From NCBI GenBank assembly GCA_947311845.1, contig CAMZMU010000107.1, positions 16,992,225-17,056,224 of the forward strand: a stretch of 64,000 bases of DNA, in the 5' to 3' direction. Below, piece by piece: positions 1 through 12,025 of the stretch. Made by a program: the position numbers and the translations under genes. Every line of letters begins with the position of its first letter. The first letter of the stretch is position 1. The DNA comes from Poa pratensis (lineage: Eukaryota > Streptophyta > Magnoliopsida > Poales > Poaceae). Below the pieces are notes generated by a model, which worked only from the letters and a program-made list of their open reading frames with translations, was not told the DNA's origin and searched no databases.

Positions 1-596
1 CACCAATTGTTTTCAGAATTTTTTGAAATGTTTTACTTTGTATTCGAGTTTTTATTCAGCCGGGAGCAAGTGAGCTGAGAAGCCAATTTGAATTTCTGGT
101 AATTGGACATCTACTCACATAAGATAATCGTTGACAAGGAAAGAATATGGGAAGAGCAAATGAAAATGTCTCATAGCTAGGCCTAAGCTCTATATCACAA
201 AATATTAAGAATAATATCGCTACATCATTGTATTTAGTGTTAACTCTTCATATGGAGTTGGTTTAATGCATATTTCATCGATTCATCAATTTAATATACT
301 GTTTCTAAGTTTCAGTCAATTTAGAAAAGTTCAACTTAAGTTAAGTGAAAGTGCAACTTGTGGTTTGTATATGTCTGTATTTTTAAAACTATTTTATACT
401 TTTTTGAGTCAGGGTGTCCCTGTGAAGACTTAGCAAAGCCAATATTTTATTGCACAAGTTACCTTAGCGTTTGATAAAAAGCACAAGTATATGTTTTTAT
501 TTACCATGTTTTTTTAAATCAAACTTTTGAAAGTTTGACAAGTACATACAAAAATATCAATATTTATAATACGAGAAAAAATGATCATTTTTTCTA
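1..596. other. AT-rich intergenic DNA
   Basis: No gene is visible. From about 480 the sequence has the palindromic, AT-rich character (opposed AAACTTT/AAAGTTT blocks) of a worn Stowaway-like MITE interior that continues into the duplicated block at 597-810. Confidence 0.5.
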
Positions 597-810
597 TATA
601 TTTTATCAAAAATTATAAAGTGTGATTTTGACTAACTCAAAACGCAGGTTAAGCTGTAGATGGAGAGAGTATTGATACACTTATGAGATGATAATATGCG
701 CATTATATTTTATCAAAAATTATAAAGTGTGATTTTGACTAACTCAAAACGCAGGTTAAGCTGTAGATGGAGAGAGTATTGATACACTTATGAGATGATA
801 ATATGCGCAT
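597..810. repeat. 107-bp tandem duplication containing a MITE-like end
   Basis: Positions 597-703 and 704-810 are essentially identical copies with a 107-bp period. Each ends near a GGAGAGAGTATT motif, which reads in reverse as a worn CTCCCTCC Stowaway-type terminus. The near-identity of the copies suggests a recent local duplication, or an assembly duplication. Confidence 0.75.
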
Positions 811-1200
811 GGAGCAATTTAATCCATGCGGCTGGATTGAGGGCATCTCCAGCCGTGCCCCGAGCGTCCCCAGGGCGAAAAATAACGCTGTTTCGCCGTG
901 TTAGCGCCGTTTTTTCTCCCAGTCGCCCCCCAGGAGCTCAAATAGCGCTGTTTCGGCCTAAAATAGCGCCGGCAAAATGGCGCGAAAACACGACGAGCCA
1001 GCGCTGTCAGCGACTTGGGCGAAATGGCGGGGAAACGGAGCGAAAACACGGCGTCGTCATCTCCTCGGCTCCCGCGCTGGTCAAAAGCCTGCCGGAGTTA
1101 TGGCTTGTGGACTGCCGCGCCGTCTGCGCCACCGCTGACGCGTCCAATCCCTTGCCACGCGCCGGAGTTATGGCGCACCACCGTTCGCCTCCCCTGCGCC

Positions 1201-1236
1201 TATAAAATCCCCCATCCCCACCGTGGCAGAGCACAC

Positions 1237-1274
<38 letters not shown>
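1201..1274 (+). promoter_or_regulatory. TATA box and (CT)18 leader inside the TIR element
   Basis: TATAAAA at 1201-1207 is followed about 30 bp later by an uninterrupted CT dinucleotide tract (1239-1274), and the cargo ORF starts at 1311. This order (TATA, pyrimidine-rich leader, ATG) is a plausible complete plant core promoter carried by the transposon. Confidence 0.65.
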
Positions 1275-1277
<3 letters not shown>

Positions 1278-1310
1278 CTTCTCTTCTCCCCACAGAGCAC
1301 ACCAGCAGCA

Positions 1311-2480
1311 ATGGCGGAAAGGTTCCCCGGCGACGACGCCGCCGCGAATGGCTTCGGCCGCCGCTTCCTCCACCCAGAGGAGGCGCGGATGCTCTACCAG
1401 GTGGGCTACCCCGTGCCGCCGGATATGCGCGTCCCTGGCGCCTCCGGCGGCCAAGCCTCGTGGCGGCTAAGCGCGAGCGGCGTCCCCGTGCCGCCGCCGC
1501 CCGAAGGAGTGGACCGCGTCGAGGCGATCCGGAAGGTCCTCGCCGGCCTCACGCCGGAGCAGGCGGAGGACCCACGCTGGGATCCAGCGAATACTGCGTT
1601 CTGGACGCAGTACTTCGCCCGGCGCCACGCCCAGGAGCTAGCGGACACAGGGCGCAACGGCCCTGTGGAGGGGCGGAAGAACTCCAAAGGCCACCGGCAA
1701 TGGTGGGGTGCTCGAGGGCGCAACCTCGCCTTCGTCCTCGAGCACATCGCCGCCGGCAACAGGCCGCGGCTAAGTGCTAACGATGCCGCCGCGCACGTCG
1801 TCTTGGATGCCCCGGCGGATGGGCTCCACGTCCTCCTCTTCTTCCTCCAGGGCGCGCTCGGCGTCGTCGGCGCCTCCTTCTGCTCGGATCAAGGCCGAGC
1901 AGGACGACACGCCGCCGCCCATCCTCAACTCCGGCCGGCGCGTTCCCAGCCGCGGCGGCAGCCTCGGCATCAACGAGCGCCGCCCCGCCTCGCCGCCCCA
2001 CGGCCTTCTCCACCTCGTTAAGCCCAAGACAGAGGGCAAAAAGAAGACGCCGATGTGGCAGGCGCCGCCCGACTACGTCAGGGCGGCGATCAACATGGGG
2101 GCGCCGGAGGACTCGGAGGAGTTCCCCGGCGAGAACCTCGCCATCGCCGCCTCCCTCAACGACGTCTCCCGGCGCCAGACGACGTCGCCGATGCCTGGTC
2201 AGCGAGGATGCACGAGCAGGAGGAGGTCCAGCGCCAGCAGCGCATCCTCGAGGAGGTGGAGCGCCAGCGTGCGGCCCCTCGCCGTCGCATGCCATCTCCC
2301 CCGCCGCCGCCGCCCTACAACATCCTCGACCCCCGCGACAAGGAGGACTCCAGAGTGCCCGGGCCGAGCAGGTGGCACGGCGGAGGAGACGACGGCCAAG
2401 GCCCCAGCAGCCGCGCCGGAGACCCGAGCGACTCCGACGACGGCGACTACACTGTCTTCTACAGCCAGCTGGGCATGTAG
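1311..2480 (+). pseudogene. Transposon-borne ORF of a Triticeae-amplified family, frameshifted
   Basis: The ATG at 1311 starts a GC-rich ORF that is broken twice: near 1791 (apparent loss of two bases) and near 2168 (loss of one base in a C run). The three pieces (about 1311-1790, 1791-2167 and 2168-2480) read as one protein of about 390 residues. The N-terminal part has a conserved-looking block (EEARMLYQVGYPVPPDMRVP). Next come a W-rich block (FWTQYFARRH, RQWWGARGRNLAFVL), a Ser-rich basic stretch, a Glu/Arg-rich probable coiled coil near 2205-2270, and an acidic tail ending DYTVFYSQLGM. From memory, proteins with this layout and a DYTVFY...GM ending are common in wheat inside similar TIR elements; their function is unknown. 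No transposase catalytic residues are visible. It may be a companion ORF of the transposon or a captured host gene. Confidence 0.6.
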
Positions 2481-3105
2481 AACGGCGTGTAGATCGCCTA
2501 AATTATCTATTTTCAGTTTGTTTAAATTTTATTTAAAATTTCTACTATGTAATCGGTAAGAACTGTGAATTTCGCCCATATATGAATGAAATTCGTCTAA
2601 ATTAGCTAACTTTCGCCCAATTTCGTTTTTTTAATTTCTGGGCTTCTTCCTGGGTTTTGGCACGACTGGGAAAACGCCGCCCCTAAGACGTGAAATAGCG
2701 CCGTTGCCCCCAAGACAGTCCAAAATAGCGCTGTTTTTTTTGGCCTGGGAACAACGGCTGGAGATGCCCTGATAGATGATAGACATACAAAGTTGCTCGT
2801 CGATGCATGTAAAGGGAAGAAAGCAGCAAAGGAGAAAAGCCTAAAAAAAGATTAAAAACAAAGAGAAATACACGCGCAATCCTGAATCCCCCCTCTTCCT
2901 CTACTACGGACTACGCTACTGCTCCCCACCCGCCAGGCCGCCACCTATTTCGCCGTAGCTCCTCCTCCCCGGTAGCTTCCATGCCACTCCTCGCTGCCGC
3001 CTCCTCCTAAAACACCGCCCACCCCGCACCGCACCGCACGCGCCATTAAAATCCGCCCTCACTTCTTGGCACTCCACCGCGCTAGCCGCTGTTCACGCTC
3101 GCGCC

Positions 3106-6100
3106 ATGGGCACCGCCGCGCGCGCTCCGCGCGGTGCCGCCGAGCCGCTGAAGCAGCGCGTCAACCGCTGCCTCCTCCGCCTCTCCGACCGCGACACCGA
3201 GGCCATGGCGGCGGCCGAGCTCGACGCCATGGCGCGCGCCCTCGCCGCCGACGAGCTCCCGGCCTTCGTCTCTGCCGTCTCCGACGCGCGCCCCACCGAC
3301 AAGACCCCGCTCCGCCGCCACTCGCTCCGCCTCCTCGCGCTCGTCGCCGCCTCCCACCCGCGCGACGCCGTCTCGCCCCTCGTCCCGCGCATCCTCGCCG
3401 CCGCGCTCCGCCGCGTCCGCGACCAGGACTCCTCCGTGCGCGGCGCGCTCGTCGACACCGCCCGCGCCGCGGCGGCCGCCTCCGCGTCCGCGTCCGCCGC
3501 GCTGGGCCCCCTCGCGGACGCGCTCCTCCACGAGCAGGACCAGTGCGCGCAGCTCGCGGCCGCGCTCGCCACGGCCGCCGCCGTCGAGACCTCCGCGCTC
3601 ACCGCCGACCTCGCCGCCTACCTCCACAGGCTCCAGCCCCGCCTCCTCAAGCTCCTCCGCAGCAATGCCTTCAAGGCCAAGCCCGCCCTCATCACCCTCA
3701 TCGGCGCCTCCGCGGCCGCGGCCGGCGCCGCCGAAGTCACGGCTTCCATCCCCTGCCTCCGCGACGCAATCGCCAGTGACGACTGGGCGGCCAGGAAGGC
3801 CGCGGCCGAGGCGCTCGCCGCGTTCGCCTTGGAATACAAGGATCTTCTCATGACCTACAAATCCTCTTGCCTTGCCTATTTCGAGCCCAGGAGGTTCGAC
3901 AAGGTTGGTCTTTCGTTTGGCTGGATCTGCGTGCGTGGTGTGACATCTTTCTCTGGATCTGCGTGTGAACGCTTAGATTTCCCGTCTTGTTTTTCTTGCA
4001 ATGTAGGTCAAGATTGTGCGGGAGTCCATGAGCAAGATGATCGAGGCATGGAAGGAGATACCAGACATTGAAGAGGAAGAAGCATCCTCTTGCACGGCAC
4101 CGGCGTCACTGTCACAACGTCGGTCTCCTCTTGCAGGTGATGCTGCATTAATGTGGAACATGCTCTTTTGTAGTTTTGGTTGCTCCTTGTACAGATCTGC
4201 TAACTTATGGTTCTGCTCTTGTAATCTTTGTATGCTGCTAATAGAAAAGAGCTACATAATAAAGGGTTTTGCATGAAGAGGAAAATTATGTTGTACTACT
4301 GTTTGATTTCCCTACAATATTCTGAAGAGTTGAGTATGCACTATTTGTTTCTATTTTGACACAAATCATCTTGTAATCAAACAGGGAGTGTAAGTGATGT
4401 GCGATATCCAGCTGCTTCTTTAGGCTCAAACTCAGTTCAATCTGCATCGAGGAAGAGCAGATTACCAACAAGCAGGTCACCTCCTCCTGATGTGTCACCC
4501 AGTGTCACAAGAAAGCACAGCCCCTCATCCATCAGAAACAAGAAGCTCTCACCGCCTTCATACTGCAAGGTAGCTCAAGCTAAGAACCAGGACTACAAGG
4601 TTGACATTACCATTGCACCTGACGCCACCCCGATCAAAGAGGTGACGGAGGAGAAGCTTCTCAAAGGAGGTAATCTGAGATCAAGACTGGAAGCAAGTAG
4701 GACTCTGTTTCAGGGCAGTGAAGAGAGGGCGACCAAATTGGTTGGAGCGAAAGCAGGCTCGCGAGTTGTTCCATATGAAGGTGGTGGTAACTTGGAAGAG
4801 ATTTCTGAGGTTGAAGGTGGTTCGGAGAGGTTTCAGCCAGGTAACAAAGATGAGGGCTTATTAGAGCTCAGGACACAGCTGCTTCAGATTGAAAAACAGC
4901 AGACCGGTTTACTAGACCTTCTCCAGGTGATTTTCCTTTGTTACGTTGGACATTATAATATTTTACAATTCAAAATTCAACTAGGACCCTAAACCTTCAT
5001 GTTAAGGGGCAAAAGTACCTAGGCTAGCTATTCAAGCAGGTTTAGTATGTTCTTATGACTTTGCTCAGCTCATGTTTTATTAACAAAATGTATATTTGCC
5101 ACTAAAATGGGGCATGGTTTATTAGTACATTAAATCTGCGATTATTTCGAATCTTACCGTGCAAATGTATCATTTTGTTAATTAGTTCGTTGATTTTACC
5201 TGCACCTTCCTTCCAGTAATTGGCATCTGAAATTGCAGTCATTAGTCACCATGATAAGCAGTAATTCACGCGACAATTTCCTGATATCCTCCATGTGTTT
5301 TTGCATCTTATCTGACATTATATTTCATGTTATTTATCAGAAATTTATGGGGAAATCTGAGAATGGCATGAATTCTTTGGAGACAAGGGTCCATGGGCTA
5401 GAGATGGCACTGGATGAGATATCTCGTGACTTGGCGGTTTCTTCAGAAAGGATGTCAAACAGTGAACCTCGTGTGAACACCTGCTGCATTCTTAGCCCAA
5501 AATTCTGGAGAAGGCGCAATGCTGGTAGAAACTCTTCCAGGTTTTCTGCCTCCAGTGTTCCAAATAGCTCGGAAGGGAGCAGAAGTTCTTACAAGTGGGA
5601 CAGGCAAAAGTTTGGAGTTCAGGGTGGATTCGTCACGAACCCATTAGCCGAGCCAAACGTTTCATCTGTTGGTAGAAATGTGGTTACTCAAGAAGGCAGG
5701 AGAAAGGATTTGGCTTCACAGAAGTCAAGGTATTTTTTGTTTATGTACTAATTATGACCGTGACAGTCTAGATCTGCAATTTAGTTGGTGGGATCACATA
5801 TGGTTATTGGGACAGTCAGATTTTCCTATATGACAAATTAGGAACCCACAATTACATAGCAACCTAAATACTGTGCTTTTCTTATATATGATATAGCAGA
5901 CTAGAATGATTATTAAGTCATTGTGTCACCTCAGCATTATATGTGTGCAATGCATATTGTTGAAACTTTCCTTTATGAGACCGCTGGGGTTTCGTTCTCA
6001 TTCCCACCAACCCACACTTAAATTCCTTGCCTAGCACTATTCTTCTTTGTTCAATTACTTGACAACTAATTCCTATATTTCTCCACGTTTCTTCAGGATT

Positions 6101-6112
6101 GGTCAGGCATGA
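3106..6112 (+). CDS. TORTIFOLIA1/SPIRAL2-like microtubule-associated HEAT-repeat protein
   Basis: The spliced CDS is join(3106..3903, 4007..4136, 4385..4926, 5341..5729, 6097..6112), giving 624 aa. All introns are GT-AG and phases match. Residues 1-300 are Ala/Leu-rich helical HEAT repeats (LKQRVNRCLLRLSDRDTEAM at the start; WAARKAAAEALAAFALEYKD and the FDKVKIVRESM block across the first splice). A Ser/Pro-rich basic linker follows. A coiled-coil segment (LRTQLLQIEKQQTGLLDLLQ, then KFMGKSENGMNSLETRVHGL) spans the exon 3/4 junction, near residues 475-525. Known relatives bind cortical microtubules and control growth handedness. The length and the short C-terminus resemble the shorter TOR1-like proteins 3/4 rather than full-length TOR1. 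The ATG lies just after a GC-rich leader and no upstream in-frame ATG is needed. The reading frame is intact, unlike PDH and GATL in this window. Confidence 0.9.
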
Positions 6113-7111
6113 TGAGGACATTTCGTTTCGATGTGCGAACTGCTTAGTTAGAGCATATAAGAATTGAGGCAGGTAAAATTTGCATCTTCCGCTGCGGCTT
6201 TTGGAGGTTTTTTCTCCTTTAACGAGCTCGAAGCATTTGGTGTACATGAATCATGGAGATCTGTGTCGATGCATGCACTGTCAAAACTTCTGGACTGGGC
6301 ATCAAGTTTAAAGTAGAACTAGTGAGCTGCATCCTCACTTGAGGTTCCACTACCTCGCTTGTGGTTACAGTGACCCTGCCGATGTTCATCGAAACCTGCT
6401 TTTGGAGTTGGGGCCTGAGAACGACCATTATGTTTTGTCCATTCTGCTTACTTCAGAAAGCGGCTACTTCTGTGTAAGAATGCAGTCACGATGCGTGCAG
6501 CACTTTAAGGAACCTATGGATGTGTATATAGTTTGGATAATAAAACAGCTTGGCTGCCTTCAGTTGTTTTTAGAGCTCTTCACAGAACGGCAGTGTTCCT
6601 AGTGAATTTTTGTTGTGAATTGTGAACGCTGCTTCACTGCCTCTGTGTACCCTCTGAACTCCCAGGTGTGCTTGCTGACTCAACAGGACAAATATCTGCT
6701 GTACTCGTCCTGTAGTCAGTGGATATATAAAGTGGCACTCACATGATCCGCGCTGCGATTGTCTGAAGAACCAAGCGGAAGCTCAGGTGTTGCTAGTTTG
6801 CTACCGTCTTTTTAAGAGGTCATCGTTGTCTACTGCTCACCATGGTGTGCTAAAGCCGGTCATGCAAATGATAGCCCATTGTTGTGGCCAGAAAACTTTG
6901 CCGGAAGGCCACCTGTATCGGCCCATTTGGCTCAGATTATGTGCTAGCTAGGGCAAACGCATTTTGGAGAATAGAGCTTTGTGTCGCTCTGGGCCCTATG
7001 TAGTGGAGATTCAGGAGCGATGAAAGACGTATACAGAGTCTAATGCTGATTTGACATAGCCCTTAGTTGGAACTTGGAACTGTTTCCACCTTAGCTTTTA
7101 GGTCGTTTTAC
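6113..7111 (+). other. 3' untranslated and downstream region of the TOR1-like gene
   Basis: No further coding exon fits the phase after the stop at 6110-6112. Short ORFs here are unrelated in frame and lack family features. The 3' end of the transcript is probably within 6.2-6.9 kb, but I see no decisive polyadenylation signal. Confidence 0.5.
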
Positions 7112-7528
7112 GAGAGCGGACAAATAGCTTCCGAGCTACATGGAGCTCGTTTTTGTTTTTTGAAAAAATCGAAAATGATATTTTGAAGTTTCCAAAAATC
7201 GAGAAAAAATCCCAGATATAGACAGTGTTGAGATTTACAAGCGTGCAAAATTATAACTTAAAATTTTTTGTATTTTGGTCTGCATAAAAAGGACAAATCG
7301 GGGAACTTTTAAAAAAAAATTGTGTACTCTTCACCACCCAGATCCACAATTGGTCTTTTTTGTGCAGCCCGAAATACAATGAATTTTGAGTTAAAATTTT
7401 GCACGCTTGTAAATCTCGACACTATCTACATCTGGAATATTTTTCTCGGTTTTTGGTAACTCAAAAGTGTCGATTTCGATTTTTTCAAAAAAGGGCACCG
7501 TGTAGCTCAGAAGCCATTTTCAGTTTCC
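7112..7528. mobile_element. Mutator-like MITE with long inverted repeats
   Basis: The two halves (about 7112-7290 and 7345-7528) are imperfect inverted repeats around a short loop. Both ends carry a version of GCTTC(C/T)GAGCTACA(T/C)GG. The direct repeat GGTCGTTTTAC flanks the element at 7101-7111 and 7529-7539. Size, AT-richness and a flanking repeat of 9-11 bp suit a non-autonomous MULE foldback. Related diverged copies lie near 9905-10165, 28590-28915 and 42003-42290. Confidence 0.65.
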
Positions 7529-7548
7529 GGTCGTTTTACCTTTTGTAT

Positions 7549-7580
7549 CCCCCCCTATCCCCCCCCCCCCCCCCCCCCCC
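7549..7580. repeat. Poly-C tract
   Basis: A nearly pure run of C bases (over 20 uninterrupted). It has no coding context, and its length is likely to be unreliable in any assembly. Confidence 0.9.
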
Positions 7581-8540
7581 ATATAACTTGTAACCCTAGT
7601 GACGTTTCTGCGTAACAAAGCTATTGGTGATTTCAAAACAAACTGGGCAAACACATGCATGAGTCAAGTGTTCAGCTTCCTGCTCTAGGTGAATATAAAT
7701 GTTATAATTAAACTCCATGATAATTCAAACTTCTATATTTCTACCGGCAATAATTAAACAACATTTCAGGTCCATGATTCCTTTCTCTTCGACGACAATG
7801 CCAAAGATTTGTCTTCTAAAGAAATGAGTATGAAAATCCAAGTTTGTTCTCAGGTCTACGAAGTCAGTCATTGATACTTCTTTCTTTTCCTTGCTCCTTA
7901 TTACTTTCCCTTTGTATATTCTGAAATCGATGCAAAGACAAGAAGAAAGTACCTTATATGGCCTTTTTACCTAGGGTTGGCTCCTACTGTCTCCATACAA
8001 CATGAGCCGGGGCTCATATTTTTTGTTATGGACGAGCTCTTCTTTTGTGCGCATCGATCAACCGGGATGTGTCGCAGTCCTAGTGTGCCCGGTCATATTA
8101 ACATATACCAATTATTGATTGCAAGTTTGGAACTACAAACATACTTTTTTTACGGAGAGAGTCCTCCTTCTTTGACAGCAGTATCTCTAGATCAGAATCA
8201 ATGAACAAAGTTTCACCAATCGCCACATAAAACTTTGTACCCTCTACCAATCAGGTAAGTACCCTCTAGAACCTATGTTGCATCAACACAATCGTGTGGG
8301 ATGCCACATCATCGCCAACTACCCTATGTCTGTTGCTGGTACCCGGTGGTGTGCTTTCTCTTCTTAGCATGACATCCGATGCTCGACACAGCCAGGTAAA
8401 CTGGTTCTAGTAGACATAAGGCAATCAACGTTGATGATCAAGCACGAGGGGAGGGACCAATGAAGCGAGTGGAACAAAATACTAATATACCAACGACAAG
8501 TGAGCTCACTCGTGGTGGAGGAGGTGAAGATCTTGTCAAA
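7581..8540. other. Intergenic DNA without recognised features
   Basis: AT-rich sequence with scattered short ORFs but no splice-compatible exon structure, TIRs or repeats that I can define. Confidence 0.5.
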
Positions 8541-8743
8541 CTAGTTGCAAAATATTCTCATTCGCACATAGGTCTTTCTCTTTTTTGCACAGTTCACATA
8601 TGGTCATATATTGGGATAAAACTTTATGGGTGCACAAGATACAACATAATCCATATCCATGATTTATTTCGTAATTTTTGAATACTCCAAAGTGCGGCAT
8701 CCGATAATCGGGTGCGGCTACAACTAGTTGCAAAATATTCGCA
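8541..8743. repeat. Dispersed repeat with a diverged relative near 50.2-51.3 kb
   Basis: The stretch at 8628-8743 aligns with 50234-50331 continuing at 51318-51331, where a hAT element interrupts the second copy. The motif ACTAGTTGCAAAATATTC occurs at both ends of the block (about 8541 and 8722), as direct repeats. The family is unknown; this copy acts as the uninterrupted reference for the hAT insertion site. Confidence 0.6.
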
Positions 8744-9904
8744 ATTCATGCACATGCCCATCTTCTCCGTGAAAAATGTACTCCTCACTAGGCCCCTCTC
8801 ACCCTGGAGCGTAGCTCTCTCATGGATCGCTACCACATGCTCACTGCCGACTCAGACATCCTCCCACTGGGTTGGACTGCCTGACTGCCTCCACATCTTC
8901 ATGTTTCTCTACAACTTGTAGTTCGCGTCGGTCAAACTATACGGTCAAGCAACTCCTGCATGGATGTTACAATACTCATGGAGCCATGGAGGAATGATCG
9001 CTATGACGCATTCATCAGTTGCAATTACTTGAATCGGCGTTAATTGATCATCTTGCCAAGCGGCAGGGAGATAATTCCTACCATCAAACCGACACCCGGA
9101 CGAAACAAGATTTGAATGGAAACAATGAAGGGGAGGGCCGGAAGTTTTATCACGGGCCAGGAGGCACAGTTCCACCTTCCCAAATGTGGGACTAGTACCT
9201 CGCCGTGGATAACAGAGGCGGTGTCCCTTCCGCGGTGTAGCTTGCAGACGCCGCCACGTTTTATCACCTGCCAGCCGATTTGACGCTCGGACGGCGGGCA
9301 TAGGTTATGCTTCGTTGCGCGGCGCGGTGCCATCACATGATTTCATGTCGGGTAGCCTGGAAAGCACATCCAGGCACCCAAGGGAGGCAGTCACAATCTT
9401 CCAACCTTCCAACTCATTTGTGTGCTCAGAACTGTGTTAAGAATAGGCAACGACTGTGGCGGAGCTATGTGTAACTCAGCCCAAGAAGATTTTAGAAACT
9501 ACTACTATCTTGCCCATTTTCACAGAAAAACATCAGTTTTCGGCCTATCCCCCCCCCCCCTCCCAAATACTGGTTCATTCTGCTTGTGCAGCCCATTTGC
9601 CCCCTAGGAACCCGGCCCAAGCTCCACCACTGGGCAACGGTGCACCTGGACTGTCAGTGCAACAGATTTCATCTGTAATTGCCTAATCTCACGTGCAACA
9701 CATGTGTAATCTTGAAAATTTCGCATGGCATGAAATAATTGTATTACTTGCTCCGGCTCATATTAGTTGACGTAGATTTAGTACAACATCATTATATATT
9801 TGGTATTTGCCAAGCCTTTAAATCCCACCCTTCTTCAATGAGTTGAAATTCTATAGATTTTGTTCATCTACATATATTTAACTCGGAAACTAAAATTTGA
9901 GACT
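8744..9904. other. Intergenic DNA, no supported gene
   Basis: Several overlapping ORFs of 60-120 codons occur on both strands around 8.9-9.7 kb, but none shows a recognisable domain or gene structure. A short C run lies at 9549-9558. Confidence 0.5.
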
Positions 9905-10165
9905 AAAGAAACCACTTGTCGTTCCGGAAAGTGCAAATGGTGGTCCAGCTCCATAGAGCTCGGTATTTTAAAAAAAAATCAAAAAATATTTTTTTAAGTT
10001 TCTGAACATTCGAAACAAAAATGCTAGGTGTAGATAATGTCGATATTTATCAGGGTGCAAATTTCAATTCAAAATTCTTATTATTTTAGTCTGTACAAAA
10101 ATAAGAAATTTGATAAATTTTAAATTTTAAAATTACCCATATCTACACATTTGTCATTTTAAAAC
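9905..10165. mobile_element. Partial relative of the 7.1-kb Mutator-like MITE
   Basis: The order of motifs matches the left arm of the element at 7112-7528: a GAGCTCGG block, an A/T run, GTAGATAATGTCGAT, GGGTGCAAATTTCAA, then TTAGTCTGTACAAAAA. The right arm is missing or too worn to see. Confidence 0.5.
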
Positions 10166-10918
10166 TATCCAGACTTGACCTGAATAATCATATGCATGTG
10201 TAATCAGATCAAAATAACACCTTATCATGCAAAGATAATAAAGTCATTGACGTGTACGCAAAAGTTAGAAAACTACGTACGGTTTATGTTCAATTAACAT
10301 GTATTGTTGTGTCAACTAAACTAGGTGTTTGGGGGCGGCGATGCCGCACCTGTTATAACGTAAAAATGCTGAAATCTGTAGGAATTCATCGTTTAGGGTA
10401 TTTCGAAGTACTCGTATTTCATTTTAATTTTCTGTAATTTGTGTACGTATGGAAAATATTTATATACATTTGAATATTCTGTAGTTGATAGAAGTGTGGA
10501 AAATATTCATATACGCCTGAATTCTCCAAAAAAAATTACCACATTGTGAAGTAGGGGAAAGTTTTGGCATTTTAAGGATGGTTAAGAGTTGGTTAATTTT
10601 GTTATTTCAAATGACCATGGTTATTTTTTCGTAACATTAATGAATTAGAAATAAATAATTAGGATTTATTTTTAAAAACATTTTGATATGTTCAGTATAT
10701 TTTTCCCGAGGCCAATGAATTAGTTATGATTTTTTTTTGGAAATTAATCTAAATTTCTGCGGTGTTACTATTATTATTATTCGTTGGTGAATTAGTTCAT
10801 AGGGAAATAAACTTGGAAAATAATTTTTTAGGGCAAAATAAATTATATATGTTGCTAAAAATAATGCTAATAAAATTAGTTTAGAAAAAGTTGTTTGGCG
10901 GTGATGTTACTGGAAATT

Positions 10919-11134
10919 AGTCTGTAATATCTGAAGGTTTTTTTTTTTTTAGGAAGTGGTGCGCGGGGACTTTTATGCAAAAAGTCTGTAATATCTGAAG
11001 TTTTTTTTTTTTTTAGGAAGTGATGCGCGGGGACTTTTATGCAAAAAGTTTATTACGGAGGGCCGATTTATATTTTTTGTAAAACGTGTGGGCTTTACTG
11101 CACATAAGCGCGTGGGGACTTTTGTGCAAAAAGT
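10919..11134. repeat. 64-bp tandem duplication plus a partial third copy
   Basis: 10919-10982 and 10983-11049 are near-identical, each with AGTCTGTAATATCTGAAG, a T run, then GCGCGGGGACTTTTATGC. A shorter third version of the second half lies at about 11106-11134. The block is non-coding and may be the subterminal part of an unrecognised transposon. Confidence 0.7.
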
Positions 11135-11413
11135 TGTTTGGAAGGGTGCGCGCCCGTGTGGATGGAAGTAGCCGGATTTAAAATTTTGAAACCTGGCAGA
11201 GTTTGTCTTTTTTTTTGCGCAGAAAAAAATACAACGAATTTGAAGATTAGAGAGAAATATATATGTCCGTCGAAATAAAACGGTTTAAAACATGGAAGTT
11301 GTTCACAAGGGTGTTGTACATCTATTCGTGAAAAAAAAATTCAAATGGATATCTGAGTGCGGCGAATTTGACAAAATTCGTCAAATATTTTTACGAATGT
11401 GGATCCGAAATTA

Positions 11414-12025
11414 AGGAGTTAGAGTCGAATAAATTCGAAACAGATTATGGGAATGGAACATTCTTGTCGACGCGCAGATTTTTCGTGTACATACTTTCTG
11501 ACGGTTTAAAAAAAAAACTACTGTAGCGTAGTCGGTTTCGATTTTGGTCGCTATAGTGCGACGCTACAGTGTCAGGTGGGCTGAGAGCGCGAGAATCCTT
11601 CGCGCTATTATATATAGGTAGTATCTGACATAAATAGGTATCATTCTAGAGTCGACCAAAATCGAAACCGATTACGGGAATGGAACCTATTCGTCGGCGC
11701 GAAATTTTTTTGGTGTATATATTTTCCAGAGGTTTCGAAAAAAAAAAAAGTAGTATCTGACATAAGTAGGTATGTTTGAATTAGGACGTAAGTAGTTATT
11801 ATTCTAGAGTTGACCAAAAATCGAAACCGATTACGAGAATAGAACCTACTCGTTGGCGCGAAATTTTTTCGTGTATATATTTCTGGAGGTTTCGCAAAAA
11901 AAAAAAAAAAAGCGTCTGGAGGTTTCGCAAAAAAAATATATATATAATAAAAAATAAAAATCTACTGCAGCTAACACTGTAGCTACTGTAGCACGCTACA
12001 GTGCGACGCTGCAGAAGCTACAGTG
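11414..12025. repeat. Degenerate tandem repeats and CTACTGTAGC palindrome cluster
   Basis: A unit containing CGAAACCGATTACGGGAATG, then CGTCGGCGCGAAATTTTT, then GTGTATATATTT and an A run recurs at about 11414-11512, 11618-11748 and 11749-11900. Interspersed and downstream (11519-11567, 11963-12025) are clustered short palindromic motifs of the type CTACTGTAGC / GCTACAGTGCGACGC. This looks like subterminal repeat structure of a DNA transposon, but terminal ends were not identified. Confidence 0.55.

Larger units (their letters stand above)
841..2769 (+). mobile_element. 1.93-kb TIR DNA transposon carrying a promoter and ORF
   Basis: The element begins GGGCATCTCCAGCCGT and ends with the exact 16-bp reverse complement at 2754-2769. 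It is flanked by the 3-bp duplication TGA at 838-840 and 2770-2772. Subterminal regions on both sides carry repeated AAATAGCGC(C/T)G motifs (about 883-972 and 2690-2735). The 3-bp TSD and this TIR style point to the PIF/Harbinger superfamily, although TGA is not the canonical TWA. No transposase is present; the cargo is the ORF at 1311-2480. Confidence 0.82.

Noticed and set aside
4137..4384. ORF running through the second TOR1-like intron
   Set aside because: It is intron read-through; splicing 4136 to 4385 restores the conserved frame exactly.
9040..9336. Overlapping minus-strand ORFs of about 100 codons
   Set aside because: Two frames are open together, with no domain and no gene structure.
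10919..11900. Regularly spaced repeats as a CRISPR-like array
   Set aside because: The units are long and degenerate with no unique spacers, and the genome is a plant nucleus.
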